DNA of 44,509 nt from Prevotella sp. P5-92 (GCF_002251245.1 NZ_NPJG01000129.1:1-44509), one strand, 5' to 3'. Positions 15,377 to 23,173 are shown, numbered from the stretch's first letter. Numbers and translations: made by a program. Notes: generated by a model from the letters alone, not told the origin.

Positions 15377-16462
15377 TTATACTGATGGGGTGATAATTAG
15401 CCTCCAAGAATTGTCTTTCTCTGTACGAGCAATATAGCCTTTTTCTGTGAGCAATCGTAACTGTTTGTTTACTGCAGTAAGACTGATACCGGCAGCCTCT
15501 GCCAATTGAGGTATAGTGCTATTCGGCTGCTCATACATGCGATTCAGTATTATGCTGGTGGTCGCACTACGGAATTTCACGCGTTCGCCATCAAACCACC
15601 ATACATTATCTCCACGCTCAGTCAAGAACTGTATGTCATATGACACCTCGTCAATAAAAAGGTTCGTAAAGTAAGTAAGAAACTGCTGAATGTCACGCTT
15701 TGAGGCATGTGCGCCAAGTGACGGGGCAGCTCCGACAGTAAGGTCTGTACGATGCAATGCCTCTAAATACTCTTTTTGCTTACGGCTACGCACCACAATC
15801 ATAGGGTAATCATGGCGAGTGAGTATGTAATTGACCATCAATCGAGCTATACGTCCGTTGCCGTCTTCAAATGGATGAATACGGATGTATCGATAGTGGA
15901 ATATCGCGGCAAGCTCTATTGGAGAGAACTTTCCCGATCTTTCTGCATCGTTGTACCAATCGATCAAATCGCTCATCAATGCAGGAGTTTCTTCGGGGGT
16001 AGCGTATTCAAATCGGTCACCATAACGAGTGATTACAGAATTAGGACGGGTTTTATATTGTCCTGCATGAATGACGTAGCTCGTCTGAACCCCTCCTGGC
16101 AGAGTGCGATACACTGTGTAATCCTCTCGCAATAGGGTTTTATGCAATGTTCGAATAAAATGCTGTGTCAAAGGAGTTTCTTTAAGTAGTGCCTCCTCCT
16201 TCATCATTTTCAGACCAACATTGCTGGCGGTCATTTCGTGAACATCACGAACATCAGCCTCGCCAACTATCTTTCCAAACAGGAGTAATATCTCTGTCTG
16301 TCCATAAGTCAACGTATTACCCTCAATGTGGTTACTATTATAGTTGAAATCAATAGTGAATCGACGGCTAAGCATCTCTCTGTCTCTTTCAGACAAGGGC
16401 AGCAAAGCATTCCATTCGTTCATTACTTCTTCTATACTTTTCATATATATGTTTTTTTGCAA
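15377..16462 (-). CDS. Class II Fic-domain AMP-transferase with C-terminal winged helix
   Basis: 361 residues. The complete Fic motif HPFEDGNGRIAR is at residues 196-207. The inhibitory helix motif (S/T)xxxE(G/N) is seen as S43-N-H-I-E47-G-N, upstream of the Fic core, which defines class II (self-inhibited) Fic enzymes. These transfer AMP, or another nucleotide moiety, to protein hydroxyls. The C-terminal segment (NSTIPQLAEAAGISLTAVNKQLRLLTEKGYIAR) is a winged helix-turn-helix, so the protein may regulate its own gene. Upstream inverted AAAGGT repeats fit such an operator. It is a single gene; MKSIEEV six codons downstream is an alternative start. Confidence 0.88.
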   Translation of the reverse strand: MQKNIYMKSIEEVMNEWNALLPLSERDREMLSRRFTIDFNYNSNHIEGNTLTYGQTEILLLFGKIVGEADVRDVHEMTASNVGLKMMKEEALLKETPLTQHFIRTLHKTLLREDYTVYRTLPGGVQTSYVIHAGQYKTRPNSVITRYGDRFEYATPEETPALMSDLIDWYNDAERSGKFSPIELAAIFHYRYIRIHPFEDGNGRIARLMVNYILTRHDYPMIVVRSRKQKEYLEALHRTDLTVGAAPSLGAHASKRDIQQFLTYFTNLFIDEVSYDIQFLTERGDNVWWFDGERVKFRSATTSIILNRMYEQPNSTIPQLAEAAGISLTAVNKQLRLLTEKGYIARTEKDNSWRLIITPSV

Positions 16463-16474
16463 GAATTTATACTA

Positions 16475-16575
16475 AAAGGTTTATGACGTCAACCTTTGTT
16501 GGGTGCAAAATTACAAAATTCTCGTCAAATAATAGCTATATAATACACAAAAAGGTGTATTCAAATAACCTTTTT
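16475..16575 (-). promoter_or_regulatory. Fic promoter with two AAAGGT dyads
   Basis: Two inverted repeats share the half-site AAAGGT/ACCTTT: AAAGGTT (16475-16481) with AACCTTT (16491-16497), and AAAAAGGT (16549-16556) with ACCTTTTT (16568-16575). Between them the minus strand has TAATTTTG (16506-16513), a -7 element. The arrangement brackets the promoter and suggests an autoregulatory operator for the Fic protein's winged helix. Confidence 0.55.
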
Positions 16576-16696
16576 TAGCATTATTTGGCATTCTTGTGCT
16601 ATTTCGCTCCCTATTTTTGTTTGCCTTAACTGCCTTTAATAGATTCCCAAAACGTTCACGCATGTTTATAATACATTGATACACAGCAGTGTTTAG

Positions 16697-16790
16697 ATTT
16701 GAGGAGGTGAAGTAAGCACATATAGAAATAAGAACATATAATCAAATGGAAAGCGTGTAGCTCTGGTGAGTTACACGCTTTCCTTTTTTT
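16697..16790 (+). repeat. SD-box/terminator element, copy B
   Basis: Same ATTTGAGGAGGTGAAGTAAG start as copy A. The spacer differs, and the 16-bp terminator stem has a changed base (GGAAAGC) but keeps the apical GTGTA(A/G)CTC...GAGTTACAC part, followed by seven T. The change of the stem foot on both sides keeps pairing, which is compensatory evidence for RNA structure. Confidence 0.6.
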
Positions 16791-16815
16791 GGGGGGCTGC
16801 ACACAAGAATATTGC

Positions 16816-16823
16816 TAACTTTG
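16816..16823 (+). promoter_or_regulatory. -7 promoter element TAACTTTG
   Basis: Matches TAnnTTTG and lies about 110 bp upstream of a small cysteine-containing frame that ends at its own terminator. The -33 element is only approximate (TTTTGG about 23 bp upstream). Confidence 0.45.
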
Positions 16824-16933
16824 CGTTAATATTATAAACATCTGTACCTCATTTGTATCTCGAAACTATAGTAGATAATGTGCGAAACTATGGGGCGCAA
16901 GATAATTAGTAACAATAACATAGAGATATTAGT

Positions 16934-17059
16934 ATGCCTGGATCAAAGTATAAGATAGTGCGTAAGTGTCCTATATGCGGCCTCACTATATTCACTTTGG
17001 TGTATTTTGCAAATGACCCTTCAATGGTTGAAGTGCTAATCGAGTCTTGTCTGGTATAG
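16934..17059 (+). CDS. 41-aa protein with CPIC knuckle, probable remnant
   Basis: Starts MPGSKYKIVRKCPICG. This beginning resembles the zinc-knuckle N-terminus of small Bacteroidales mobile-element proteins, which normally carry a second cysteine pair downstream. Here the second pair is missing, and the frame ends in a hydrophobic stretch (MVEVLIESCLV). It has a promoter-like element upstream and a terminator downstream. I read it as either a truncated relic or a genuine short gene. Confidence 0.4.
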   Translation: MPGSKYKIVRKCPICGLTIFTLVYFANDPSMVEVLIESCLV

Positions 17060-17072
17060 ACAAACGTTGAAG

Positions 17073-17104
17073 CCACTGTCGCATTACGCGACGGTGGTTT
17101 TATT
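17073..17104. terminator. Terminator between convergent genes
   Basis: CCACTGTCGC (17073-17082) pairs with GCGACGGTGG (17088-17097), one T-G pair, 5-nt loop, followed by TTTTATT on the plus strand. It touches the 3' end of the minus-strand regulator gene. Confidence 0.75.
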
Positions 17105-18527
17105 CTTTGTCAAGTACCTCCCAATGACCACTATAGCCACTACCCACATAACGAATATGTGGCATTTTGGCAAGGTGGCGTTTTATGGTTTTTGAACTTC
17201 GATTACTCAATTTGGCCAAATCTTCTGTCGAGATTTGAGGATTGTTTCGGATTTGTTTCTCTATCCAATCATCAAGTTCTTTATCTTGAGGGACATCTTG
17301 AGGGACATCTTGAGGGACATCTTGAGGGACACCTTGAGTATTACCCTTTGATGGTCTAATGAATGTTACCACAACAAAACCGCCATTGATACTCCAAGTA
17401 GGTGCTGCTACTCCTCTCTTTTGACAAGCTTCCATGATGCGCTTCACACCTGAACCCCAGTTCTCAATATAGGTTGTACTATACAATACATTAGCTATTA
17501 GAGGATTGTATGGGTATGATATATGAGGTTGACGAATGTTTTCGGGTGTAATCTGTGGGGGCAGTACGCCAGGATTCTCGATTTCGATACGGTCATCGTA
17601 GATGGCGATGCCAATTGTCAAGTTATACCGCTCGTACTGGCGATGACAAAGTGCATTCAAGACCGCCTCACGCAAAGCTTCGGCAGGTACCTCCAGATAT
17701 TCATCACGGACCAGTCCGACAATCTTTCCGTGCATATTCAAGTGTTTGCGGAAGAAGTTCATTGCCTCGTTGAGCAATACGAATATGTTCCCTTCCACTC
17801 GCTGATTGTCAATAAACTCATTCTTGTCAGTACCTTGGAAACGAGCCAGACGCATTGTGAACTGCGTGTACATGCCAGTATCTTTCGTGAAGAGCGCCGT
17901 TGCGGCATTCAGAGGTCTTTCACCTGTGGTCAACTTCCATTTGCCCAACACATCTTCGATAGGTTCAATAAGAGCCAGATCTGACAACCGACCTCTTTCA
18001 ACACCAAGACGCACAACGCCGCGTATCAGTTTCTCGTCCAAAGAACCAATATCAGTAAAGTCCGAAGGCTGACGTTCCCATGCAAACATGTCCGGCCTAC
18101 TTCTTCGCAACCGCTCTTCGTACATGTCGCGCGGCATCTCCTTCGTTGTACTCTCAACCTTGTAGTAAGGACAACCGTGATAAGTATAAGGCACCATTCC
18201 CCACGCCCATCCGTCAAAGTGCATGGCTATCACCTTATGGTCTGGGCGATCAGGAACATCAATATATTCTACCCGCACATCAACCTGTGGCTCCATGTAA
18301 CTCAGAGCCTGGGCAATCTCCCGTTGGGTATTATCAGTAACCTGCTGGCCCTGAATCTTCAATGATTTGGGAGCGACTCCGAAGATGAGCCAACCACCTT
18401 CTGTATTCAAGAAGGCACAAGCAGAATGCATGCCATCCTTCAGTTCACCCGTGGTCTTTTTCAACTCCAACTGACGATGCTCGTCAGCTTGTATCAGTTC
18501 CTTCAGTTCTGCTATTGTAAGTGCCAT
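17100..18527 (-). CDS. AlbA_2 (Schlafen-like) / HATPase_c_4 transcriptional regulator
   Basis: 475 residues. The N-terminal AlbA_2 domain (residues about 10-135) has ELKKTTGELKDGMHSACAFLNTEGGWLIFGV, typical of Schlafen-like proteins. The central GHKL-like ATPase (HATPase_c_4) shows E287...N291 in EALREAVLNALCHRQY, IENPG near residue 316 and GSG at 358-360. Residues 399-415 consist of four VPQD repeats, encoded by a 12-bp tandem repeat, forming a flexible linker. The C-terminal helix-turn-helix (STEDLAKLSNRSSKTIKRHLAKM) probably binds DNA. The family is widespread near mobile and defence loci as a regulator. Repeat number could vary between strains. Confidence 0.8.
   Translation of the reverse strand: MALTIAELKELIQADEHRQLELKKTTGELKDGMHSACAFLNTEGGWLIFGVAPKSLKIQGQQVTDNTQREIAQALSYMEPQVDVRVEYIDVPDRPDHKVIAMHFDGWAWGMVPYTYHGCPYYKVESTTKEMPRDMYEERLRRSRPDMFAWERQPSDFTDIGSLDEKLIRGVVRLGVERGRLSDLALIEPIEDVLGKWKLTTGERPLNAATALFTKDTGMYTQFTMRLARFQGTDKNEFIDNQRVEGNIFVLLNEAMNFFRKHLNMHGKIVGLVRDEYLEVPAEALREAVLNALCHRQYERYNLTIGIAIYDDRIEIENPGVLPPQITPENIRQPHISYPYNPLIANVLYSTTYIENWGSGVKRIMEACQKRGVAAPTWSINGGFVVVTFIRPSKGNTQGVPQDVPQDVPQDVPQDKELDDWIEKQIRNNPQISTEDLAKLSNRSSKTIKRHLAKMPHIRYVGSGYSGHWEVLDKE
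17285..17338. repeat. 12-bp tandem repeat inside the regulator gene
   Basis: Four and a half copies of CTTGAGGGACAT (last full copy with C for T) encode the VPQD repeats on the minus strand. The unit is a multiple of three, so copy-number changes would lengthen or shorten the linker without breaking the frame. Confidence 0.85.
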
Positions 18528-18564
18528 ATATTTATAACGTTTTGTTTTGTTCTGTTTTATATTG

Positions 18565-18897
18565 TCACATATTTATGTACTTCACAGGATTTTGGCTTTT
18601 GCCATAGAAGGTTGTTACGTCTTTTCCAATGTATGTTGTATGTTCGTCTTCTACTCCCAGAAACTCACACCTTCCAATGTGTTTAGGGTCTTCGGTGTAT
18701 TTCCAATCTACAGGATTATAGACTTCTTCCAAAATTCCATTAACAATGGCAAGAACGTGCGTAGCCTTTCTTGCTCGGCTTATATTAACCTTCCAATACT
18801 TACGGGTCATCTCATAGAGATTCTCCCTTTTTACTTTCCCTACTTTTACACAAATGATGCGGTCTTCGGGATTGGGTATCAATTCTTTTGTCTCCAT
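18565..18897 (-). CDS. Conserved hypothetical small protein, possible PUA-like domain
   Basis: 110 residues. ARKATHVLAIVNGILEEVYNPVDWKY, RCEFLGVE and the C-terminal YIGKDVTTFYGKSQNPVKYIN follow a pattern I know from small proteins next to restriction and defence genes, where a beta-barrel (PUA/EVE-like) fold is plausible. No catalytic residues are evident. The gene lies 38 bp upstream of the AlbA_2 regulator on the same strand, so they may be co-transcribed. Confidence 0.6.
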   Translation of the reverse strand: METKELIPNPEDRIICVKVGKVKRENLYEMTRKYWKVNISRARKATHVLAIVNGILEEVYNPVDWKYTEDPKHIGRCEFLGVEDEHTTYIGKDVTTFYGKSQNPVKYINM

Positions 18898-19009
18898 ATT
18901 CGGATATTATTAATAGACATTTTAGTATGGCGCTATTGTTATTCTCATACTCTATTTTAGTCTTCCCATAGATGCTTTATCATGCTTCTAATTGCAGGAT
19001 TGTCGAATT

Positions 19010-19120
19010 TCATTCCCAAAGGTTGAGAACACCATTATATCCCGTTGTCCACTGGATATCAGACTTGCCAGTTTTCTTCTGTTCAACCAGCACAACCTTT
19101 AATCGATTCAAATCGTCCAT
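19010..19120 (-). pseudogene. Truncated XRE-type regulator remnant
   Basis: The frame starting MDDLNRLKVVLVEQKKTGK matches the N-terminus of small Bacteroidales XRE helix-turn-helix regulators, which normally continue WLAEQLG... Here the sequence switches after TGK to unrelated residues and stops 18 codons later. I infer truncation by deletion or recombination. A 4-bp overlapping 18-codon frame follows (MKFDNPAIRS...). Confidence 0.35.
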
Positions 19121-19431
19121 CGTAATTTTATTTAAGTTCAATGCAAAGGTATTAACAATTTTCGGAATAACCATGATAAAGGCTTTCTTTTTTTTGCTTT
19201 TATAACGAATTTGCAGCCGAATCATCACTTTATGTGCTTTTCGCATGGCATTATTCCGTCTCTGTTATTAGCAATTAAACAGCATTTCACCATTCATGAG
19301 GTTTGTCCAAACGTTACGAGTTTGCCTCAATTTGGAACTAAAATTTGGTCACTCCATCTGTTTGTACATTAAAAAAATGTCAAGATTGGCAGTTCTTTAA
19401 TGTAAAACTTGTGTAGTAGAATAAATAACGT

Positions 19432-19439
19432 TATCTTTG
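19432..19439 (+). promoter_or_regulatory. -7 promoter element TATCTTTG, apparently orphaned
   Basis: A canonical TAnnTTTG with flanking TTATCTTTGC, as in other active promoters of the window, but what follows is a gene fragment without a start codon. It was probably left behind by rearrangement. Confidence 0.45.
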
Positions 19440-19447
19440 CATCGTAA

Positions 19448-19603
19448 AAGATACAGGAGTCTCGTTCACTGACAAACATCAATGACTCTTTCAAGAAGGT
19501 TATCATTGTGAAAGACCACATCATGCCACGCCGAAATGAAGAAGGCATACTGACAATAGGTCTCTTCGATTTCCTTCTAAAAGAGGATAGTTTGGATATA
19601 TAA
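19448..19603 (+). pseudogene. C-terminal fragment of an AAA_14/DUF4143-type ATPase
   Basis: An open frame without start, preceded by a TAA, encodes SRSLTNINDSFKKVIIV, RRNEEGILTIGLFDFLL and EDSLDI. This is the characteristic C-terminal end of Bacteroidales ATP-binding proteins of the AAA_14/DUF4143 group ('REL.SL..I.DSFKK', 'GI..I...DFLL'). The ATPase core is absent. It is a relic of a once complete gene. Confidence 0.5.
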
Positions 19604-19631
19604 TAAAGGTAAACATCCAGAAGCTTTACAG

Positions 19632-19835
19632 ATAAGATGAAGAAAAGGATTATAATCTGCCATGGCCAAAAGATAGTCTTAATGAAGATGGCACCATTAA
19701 ACGTCAAACCATACCCCAATGGGTCAATTTGGAACAAATGATCCTTGCAATATTCAGCTTACATGTGAGGAATGCAATAAGTCAAAAGGAGCTCAATTAA
19801 AGATGCCAAAATACAAATACCAAAGTTGGTGGTAA
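19632..19835 (+). pseudogene. Decayed HNH endonuclease fragment
   Basis: One frame holds YNLPWPKDSLNEDGTIK, and a second frame, shifted within about 20 bp, holds HTPMGQFGTNDPCNIQ and LTCEECNKSKGAQLK before a stop. The N-x-Q-L-T-C-x-x-C-N-x-x-K signature is the end of an HNH nuclease. A frameshift between the two parts and the missing N-terminus mark it as a pseudogene. Confidence 0.45.
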
Positions 19836-19932
19836 CATATAACACCAAGGAATAACATTAAGGATGCTTATGGCGTTCCTTATTTGTACCAAAGCCTCTG
19901 TAGGTCACTGATAATCAGTGGTGGCTAATTTC

Positions 19933-20008
19933 GAGGAGGTGAAGTAAGTTTGATAAATAAACAAGAATATAAAATCCGTGTAACTCATCCAGTTACTCGG
20001 ATTTTTTT
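19933..20008 (+). repeat. SD-box/terminator element, copy C
   Basis: GAGGAGGTGAAGTAAG and the spacer (AAGTTTGATAAATAAACAA) are nearly identical to copy A, and the hairpin has the same loop. One base in the 3' arm (ACTCGG instead of ACACGG) breaks a pair, so this copy is slightly decayed. It lies directly upstream of the primase remnant. Confidence 0.6.
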
Positions 20009-20025
20009 GGGTCAATTAGACATAG

Positions 20026-20280
20026 TATCTTGACCGTAACACCCACATCCACTGCTTCCTCGACAACTGACGAACGAAGCAAGAGCAGAGCCAAAACTTG
20101 TTTGGTTATGCATTGCAAGGAGGAAGAAGACCGAAGGTCAACGACCAGGCAGGACGCAAGACAGCTGAGAGCATCACCAATATGTTCGAGTACCGTGTGA
20201 CGGACGAGTCCATCAGATATGCCGACTACAAGGATGTCAATGACTATCTGATGAGGAAGAAACGAACGGCATCTGAATGA
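20026..20280 (+). pseudogene. C-terminal remnant of a toprim primase, interrupted
   Basis: The frame reads DRNTHIHCFLDN, a TGA stop, then about 23 codons unrelated to primase, then NDQAGRKTAESITNMFEYRV and TDESIRYADYKDVNDYLM. In intact Bacteroidales mobile-element toprim proteins FLDND.AGRK is contiguous and is followed by a 'YKD.NDYL' end, so an in-frame insertion separates LDN from DQAGRK. The inserted segment matches a dispersed repeat also found between rfbC and rfbA. Confidence 0.55.
20082..20117 (+). repeat. Dispersed repeat inside the primase remnant
   Basis: GAGCAGAGCCAAAACTTGTT and the following GGTTATGC match the rfbC-rfbA spacer copy (GAGCAGAACCAAACTTGTTT, GAGTTATGC) at 34,105-34,142. 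It appears to be an intergenic repeat family of this genome that inserted into or recombined with the primase gene. Confidence 0.55.
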
Positions 20281-20395
20281 CATTATAAAGACGAAAACAT
20301 CATCATTTGGTGCAAAAATGGCTCAAATGCATTGAAATCTCATATCAAATCCGCACTTTTTCGTCAAAACATGCCTGATTTTCATCTATTATCAT

Positions 20396-20403
20396 TATCT
20401 TTG
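20396..20403 (+). promoter_or_regulatory. -7 promoter element TATCTTTG
   Basis: Matches the Bacteroidota -7 consensus and lies 45 bp upstream of the AbiEi-like gene start, followed by GCACTG. No convincing -33 element is visible. Confidence 0.5.
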
Positions 20404-20448
20404 CACTGTTTTCATTGGTATTGATAATCGTGCAAATATGATTAAAAC

Positions 20449-21405
20449 ATGAACAAGGCAGTAATTATAGCAGGCAAGACTATTCCGATGCGGCTTAAGA
20501 ATCGCAGTGAACTGAAAGGTGTGTTTACCGATGCACTGCTGATGTTTTCGTTCTATGACATAGAGTATATGGGAGCCCCGTTTGTAGTGTTGGAAAGCAA
20601 AATGCCTGTACACCACACGCCCGCACAATGCAAGAAGCTGACATCAAACCTGTCTGCGGTTTTGGGGAAGCCATGCGTGATGATGTTCGATCAACTGGCT
20701 TCATACGAACGGAACAGGTATATAGAGCAAGGTGTGTATTTTGTAGTGAGCGGCAAGTATGTCTTTCTGCCGTTCTTCCTCATCAATGCACGGAACAGTG
20801 CGCCAATCAATAAGGAACGGCTGCAACCTGCCGCCCAATACCTGCTGCTGTATCATCTTCAGCGCAAGAGTTTGGAAGGCTGTACCCTGTCAGACATGGG
20901 AAAGTTGCTGCCCTACAACTATCTTGCCATCAGCCGTGCAGTCCGCCAATTAAAGGCCACATATTTGATTGATGTGGAGGTAAGCAACAACGGGACGAAG
21001 CGTATACACTTTGAGAAAGAAGGCAAACAACTCTGGAAAGAGGCTGAACCGTTGATGCAGACTCCTATCAAATCAGTATGGTACGCTGACGAAGAAGTGG
21101 CTCAGGGTGTGGTTGGAGGCATCAACGCCCTGTCGCATTACTCGGCTCTCAATCCGGAACGGATACAGACGAAGGTCATCTATGATCCAGAGTTCAGAAA
21201 AGCCAAAGAGGCTGGCGCACTGCCCGCACTGAACATTCTGGATGGTGACACCAAAATAGAAGTGTGGAAATATCCCCCGGTCATAGAGAAGGAGGAGGAT
21301 TTTGTGGACCGCCTTTCCCTTGTCCTTTCGTTGAGAGAGGATGATGATCCGAGAGTGGAAAAAGAAGTAGAACGAATAATCAGTGAACAAAAATGGAAGG
21401 ATTAG
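20449..21405 (+). CDS. AbiEi-like winged-helix antitoxin, 318 aa
   Basis: The family assignment rests on architecture and context. There is an N-terminal domain of about 130 residues (restriction-enzyme-like fold possible: VFTDALLMFSFYDIEYMGAPFVVLESKMP), then a winged helix (QYLLLYHLQRKSLEGCTLSDMGKLLPYNYLAISRAVRQLKATYLI, residues about 128-172), and a C-terminal domain. In Bacteroidales such genes precede a nucleotidyltransferase toxin gene. Here the next gene begins with the toxin's N-terminus but is cut short. The 3' end overlaps that toxin fragment by 13 bp, as in an intact operon. The gene itself looks complete. Confidence 0.6.
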   Translation: MNKAVIIAGKTIPMRLKNRSELKGVFTDALLMFSFYDIEYMGAPFVVLESKMPVHHTPAQCKKLTSNLSAVLGKPCVMMFDQLASYERNRYIEQGVYFVVSGKYVFLPFFLINARNSAPINKERLQPAAQYLLLYHLQRKSLEGCTLSDMGKLLPYNYLAISRAVRQLKATYLIDVEVSNNGTKRIHFEKEGKQLWKEAEPLMQTPIKSVWYADEEVAQGVVGGINALSHYSALNPERIQTKVIYDPEFRKAKEAGALPALNILDGDTKIEVWKYPPVIEKEEDFVDRLSLVLSLREDDDPRVEKEVERIISEQKWKD

Positions 21406-21620
21406 TCAAGTTCCGTGAAGCATTTGCGGAATACTCAGAAAACTATGTGGTGATAGGCGGAGCAGCCTGTGACATCACCATGACCAATACTGTGGTGCGC
21501 CCACGCGCCACACACCAACATCGATGTCAGGATAGGCAATACCCAATGCCTGTCCAACCAATTGGGCTATGTGTTCTCGAATGAGCATCGAGACTTCTCC
21601 CGCGGCAAGTACCTGACCAT
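21393..21620 (+). pseudogene. Truncated nucleotidyltransferase toxin (AbiEii-like)
   Basis: MEGLVKFREAFAEYSENY, then VVIGGAACDITMTNTVVRPRATH is the start of a polymerase-beta-type nucleotidyltransferase, which should continue with the catalytic D-x-D after RATH. Instead the frame becomes unrelated. A +1 frame (TNIDVRIGNTQCLSNQLGYVF) continues to a TAG but does not look like the family. The catalytic aspartates are lost, so the toxin should be inactive. Confidence 0.6.
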
Positions 21621-21656
21621 ATAGCCATCCACATTTTCTCATCCACCCTCTTTACA

Positions 21657-21687
21657 AGCTCTTCCATATCGGAAGGGCTTTTTTTGT
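21657..21687 (+). terminator. Intrinsic terminator
   Basis: AGCTCTTCC pairs with GGAAGGGCT, one T-G pair, 5-nt loop, followed by seven T. It ends the AbiEi/toxin-remnant unit. Confidence 0.75.
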
Positions 21688-21730
21688 GGCCTTCGAGTTT
21701 GATTTTTGAGTATGATTGCAAGTTTAATGT

Positions 21731-21806
21731 CCTTTTTTCGCTTCGCTCAAGGGAACTTCTCCTTTAACTTCCTTAACTTCCTTAACTTCCTTAACTTCTT
21801 TAACTT
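21731..21806. repeat. Left flank of recombinase: module plus 9-bp array
   Basis: A block of about 30 bp (TTTTCGCTTCGCTCAAGGGA) precedes five tandem copies of the 9-mer CYTTAACTT (21762-21806). The same block-plus-array order recurs to the right of the recombinase gene, and an inverted array of the same 9-mer also occurs there. These may be arm-type recombinase binding sites. Confidence 0.65.
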
Positions 21807-21872
21807 CCCTTTCTTCATTATTTAAATATTATATATAATAAAGAATAATATTTAAGTTAATGATACAGCAAC

Positions 21873-23081
21873 ATGACATCCATTAAATTAAAGTTAAGGA
21901 CCTCCTCAGTTCAGGAGAAAGAGGGCCGCCTGTATTATCAGGTCATCCACAACCGTGTGGTAAGGCAAATCCACACAGAATACAGAATCTATTCTTCAGA
22001 GTGGGATGCAGTTCATTCAAGCGTCATCCTGCCGTCTTCCGCCACTCCTCAACGTCAAACGTATCTTCTTTCCTTAAAAGACACACTAGATGCTGACAGA
22101 AAGAAACTGCAGTTGGTCATTGCACGGTTGGACAAGGAAGGGCAGTCATATACAGCAGATACTGTCGTTGGCAACTTCCATGAGGGGAAAGAATTACATG
22201 GTATCATCGGCTACACGCAGGAATTGAACGAGAAACTGAGACGCATCGGCAAGAAGCGGATGGTGGCAAGATACACCACCACGCTCAACAGCCTTCAGCG
22301 TTACCTGAAAGGAGACGATGTGCCGTTGGAAGAAATCGACGGGACGATGATACAGGGCTATGAGCAGTGGCTGAAAGACAGCGGACTGTACCGCAACACC
22401 ACTTCATTCTACATCCGTAACCTACGCACCATCTACAACCATGCCATTGACGACGGATTGGTCATCTCCTCCTCACCGTTCAAGCACGTCTATACCGGCA
22501 TCGACAAGACCGTCAAGCGTGCCCTTCCCTTGGAAATCATCAAGCAGTTGAAAAATCTGGATTTGAGCCTGACCCCACGCATGGAACTTGCAAGGGATAT
22601 GTTCCTGTTCAGTTTCTATACCCGTGGAATGTCGTTCATCGACATGGCACAACTTACACCAAGCAATCTGCATGGCGGTACGCTCACTTACCGCCGTCAG
22701 AAGACCTCGCAACAGTTGCACATCAAATGGGAACCTGCCATGCAGGAGATTGTAGAGAAGTACAAGACAGAAGATTCTCCCTATCTTCTCCCTATCGCCA
22801 AAGGGGAGGGCACCCTATTCTGGAGGCAGTACAAGAATGCCTATAGCCGTATCACCAAGCAGTTGAAGAAAGTCGGAGAAATTATAGGCCTGTCCATACC
22901 GCTGACCACCTATGTTGCCCGCCACTCCTGGGCAAGCATAGCCAAGAGCAAGAATGTGCCCATTTCCACTATCAGCGAGGCATTGGGACATGACTCCGAG
23001 AAAACCACACAGATATATCTCTCCTCATTGGACACCTCTGTCGTTGACAACGCCAACAATCTCATCATCAATTCTCTTTAG
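21873..23081 (+). CDS. Tyrosine site-specific recombinase
   Basis: 402 residues in the usual Bacteroidales layout: N-terminal arm-binding domain, SAM-like core-binding domain (about 110-200) and catalytic domain. Catalytic residues are R251 (TRGMSFIDM), K277 (YRRQKTS), R350 in TYVARHSWA (first position of HxxR is Y347), H373 (EALGHDS) and nucleophile Y382 (TTQIYLSS). Such genes often lie beside phase-variable capsule loci and invert the promoter. A 210-bp segment bounded by perfect inverted repeats lies about 340 bp downstream, then upxY. This enzyme is the obvious candidate to act there. A perfect terminator hairpin follows the stop. Confidence 0.88.
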   Translation: MTSIKLKLRTSSVQEKEGRLYYQVIHNRVVRQIHTEYRIYSSEWDAVHSSVILPSSATPQRQTYLLSLKDTLDADRKKLQLVIARLDKEGQSYTADTVVGNFHEGKELHGIIGYTQELNEKLRRIGKKRMVARYTTTLNSLQRYLKGDDVPLEEIDGTMIQGYEQWLKDSGLYRNTTSFYIRNLRTIYNHAIDDGLVISSSPFKHVYTGIDKTVKRALPLEIIKQLKNLDLSLTPRMELARDMFLFSFYTRGMSFIDMAQLTPSNLHGGTLTYRRQKTSQQLHIKWEPAMQEIVEKYKTEDSPYLLPIAKGEGTLFWRQYKNAYSRITKQLKKVGEIIGLSIPLTTYVARHSWASIAKSKNVPISTISEALGHDSEKTTQIYLSSLDTSVVDNANNLIINSL

Positions 23082-23083
23082 GA

Positions 23084-23108
23084 GGTGCAGTGACTCACTG
23101 CACCTTTC
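23084..23108 (+). terminator. Terminator after the recombinase gene
   Basis: GGTGCAGTG and CACTGCACC are perfectly complementary with a 3-nt loop and are followed by TTTCTTTC. Confidence 0.75.
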
Positions 23109-23173
23109 TTTCAATATAACTACTCAACTTTACTTTTCCCTTCGGCCAGTGACCGTTGGTTCGCAGGAAAGGG

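Noticed and set aside
16934..17059. Complete excisionase gene
   Set aside because: Only one cysteine pair is present and no helix-turn-helix part follows, so at most a remnant or an unrelated small protein.
19369..19737. Long minus-strand open frame (122 codons)
   Set aside because: Its residues look random and hydrophobic, and the plus strand there encodes recognisable fragments of an ATPase and an HNH nuclease.
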